A DNA stretch of 16,833 nucleotides from the NCBI GenBank assembly GCA_021827245.1, contig JAKAWN010000111.1, forward strand, positions 1 to 16,833. Reading direction: 5' to 3'. This document shows, one piece after another, positions 16,647 to 16,833 of the stretch. The DNA is from Acidobacteriota bacterium (GTDB taxonomy: Bacteria > Acidobacteriota > Terriglobia > UBA7540). How positions within the stretch are numbered: the stretch's first letter is position 1; every line of letters begins with the position of its first letter. The notes below the pieces were generated by a model, which did no database searches, was not told the origin of the DNA, and saw only the letters and a program-made list of their open reading frames with translations. The translations under genes were made by a program, and so were the position numbers.

Positions 16647-16833
16647 ATGGGCAGCGGGAAAGCTGGCGCGGAGAAGGCACGATATTGGCAGCGGACGATC
16701 AGCGAAGCGGCGCGGAGCGGGATGTCCATCCGGGAGTTCTGCCGGCGGCGCCGGCTTCGGGAGAGCCAGTTCTATTGGTGGCAGCGCAAGCTGAAGGCCG
16801 GGCGAGATGCGCGGACGGTGCGGCGGCCCCACG
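16647..16833 (+). CDS. tnpA: IS66-type insertion sequence accessory protein TnpA (partial, cut by window edge)
   Basis: From ATG 16647, with GGAGG at 16636-16640 six nt upstream, the frame stays open to the window end (62 codons). It encodes ARYWQRTISEAARSG, then MSIREFCRRRRL and ESQFYWWQRKLKAG, the helix-turn-helix DNA-binding pattern of the small TnpA protein that opens IS66-family elements, normally followed by tnpB and the tnpC transposase. The base composition (GC-rich, Arg-rich) differs from the host element. The left terminal inverted repeat should lie within the 60-100 bp before the ATG, but I cannot fix its end without the other one. Opposite orientation to the primase fragment supports insertion into that gene. 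Confidence 0.8.
   Translation, partial: MGSGKAGAEKARYWQRTISEAARSGMSIREFCRRRRLRESQFYWWQRKLKAGRDARTVRRPH

Overview
The window looks like high-GC soil-bacterium chromosome, most likely acidobacterial. That reading rests on the Ig-like lipoprotein fragment, the style of the Tat-exported molybdenum hydroxylase operon and the codon use; no rRNA or taxonomic marker is present, so it is an inference. A lower-GC integrated mobile element occupies the right end.

Left part (1-2544): the left edge cuts a secreted trypsin-like serine protease (minus strand, complete catalytic triad). It is followed by a small hypothetical gene, a broken Ig-like lipoprotein fragment, a hairpin-bearing stretch without genes, and a short-chain dehydrogenase/reductase on the minus strand. 

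Centre (2790-12705): a two-gene RND efflux operon (lipoprotein adaptor, then a 1075-residue HAE1-type pump, with ATGA coupling and no outer-membrane channel gene nearby). After a plausible sigma-70 promoter comes a four-gene operon for a periplasmic molybdenum hydroxylase of the PaoABC/xanthine dehydrogenase type: Tat-signal [2Fe-2S] subunit, molybdopterin subunit, FAD subunit, and a 73-residue Cys-rich protein of unknown function. The genes overlap or nearly touch. A SAM methyltransferase with a doubtful start and a convergent DUF2784 membrane protein follow, then about 470 bp without a credible gene but rich in perfect hairpins.

Right part (13175-16833): a tRNA gene with a CAU anticodon is the integration site of a mobile element. 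The tyrosine integrase gene reads toward the tRNA and its last codons lie antisense to the tRNA 3' half. Upstream of it come an excisionase-like gene with a 139-nt overlap into the integrase, a short region with three spaced GGAGAG repeats, and a tightly coupled minus-strand set: a RepB-like primase C-terminal fragment, an isoprenylcysteine-methyltransferase-like membrane protein, and a membrane protein with a split zinc ribbon. An IS66-type element (TnpA start on the plus strand, cut by the window edge) appears to have truncated the primase gene. The second attachment site is not in the window, so the element continues to the right. The two-gene membrane cargo between the replication and integration modules is the best candidate here for an undescribed function.
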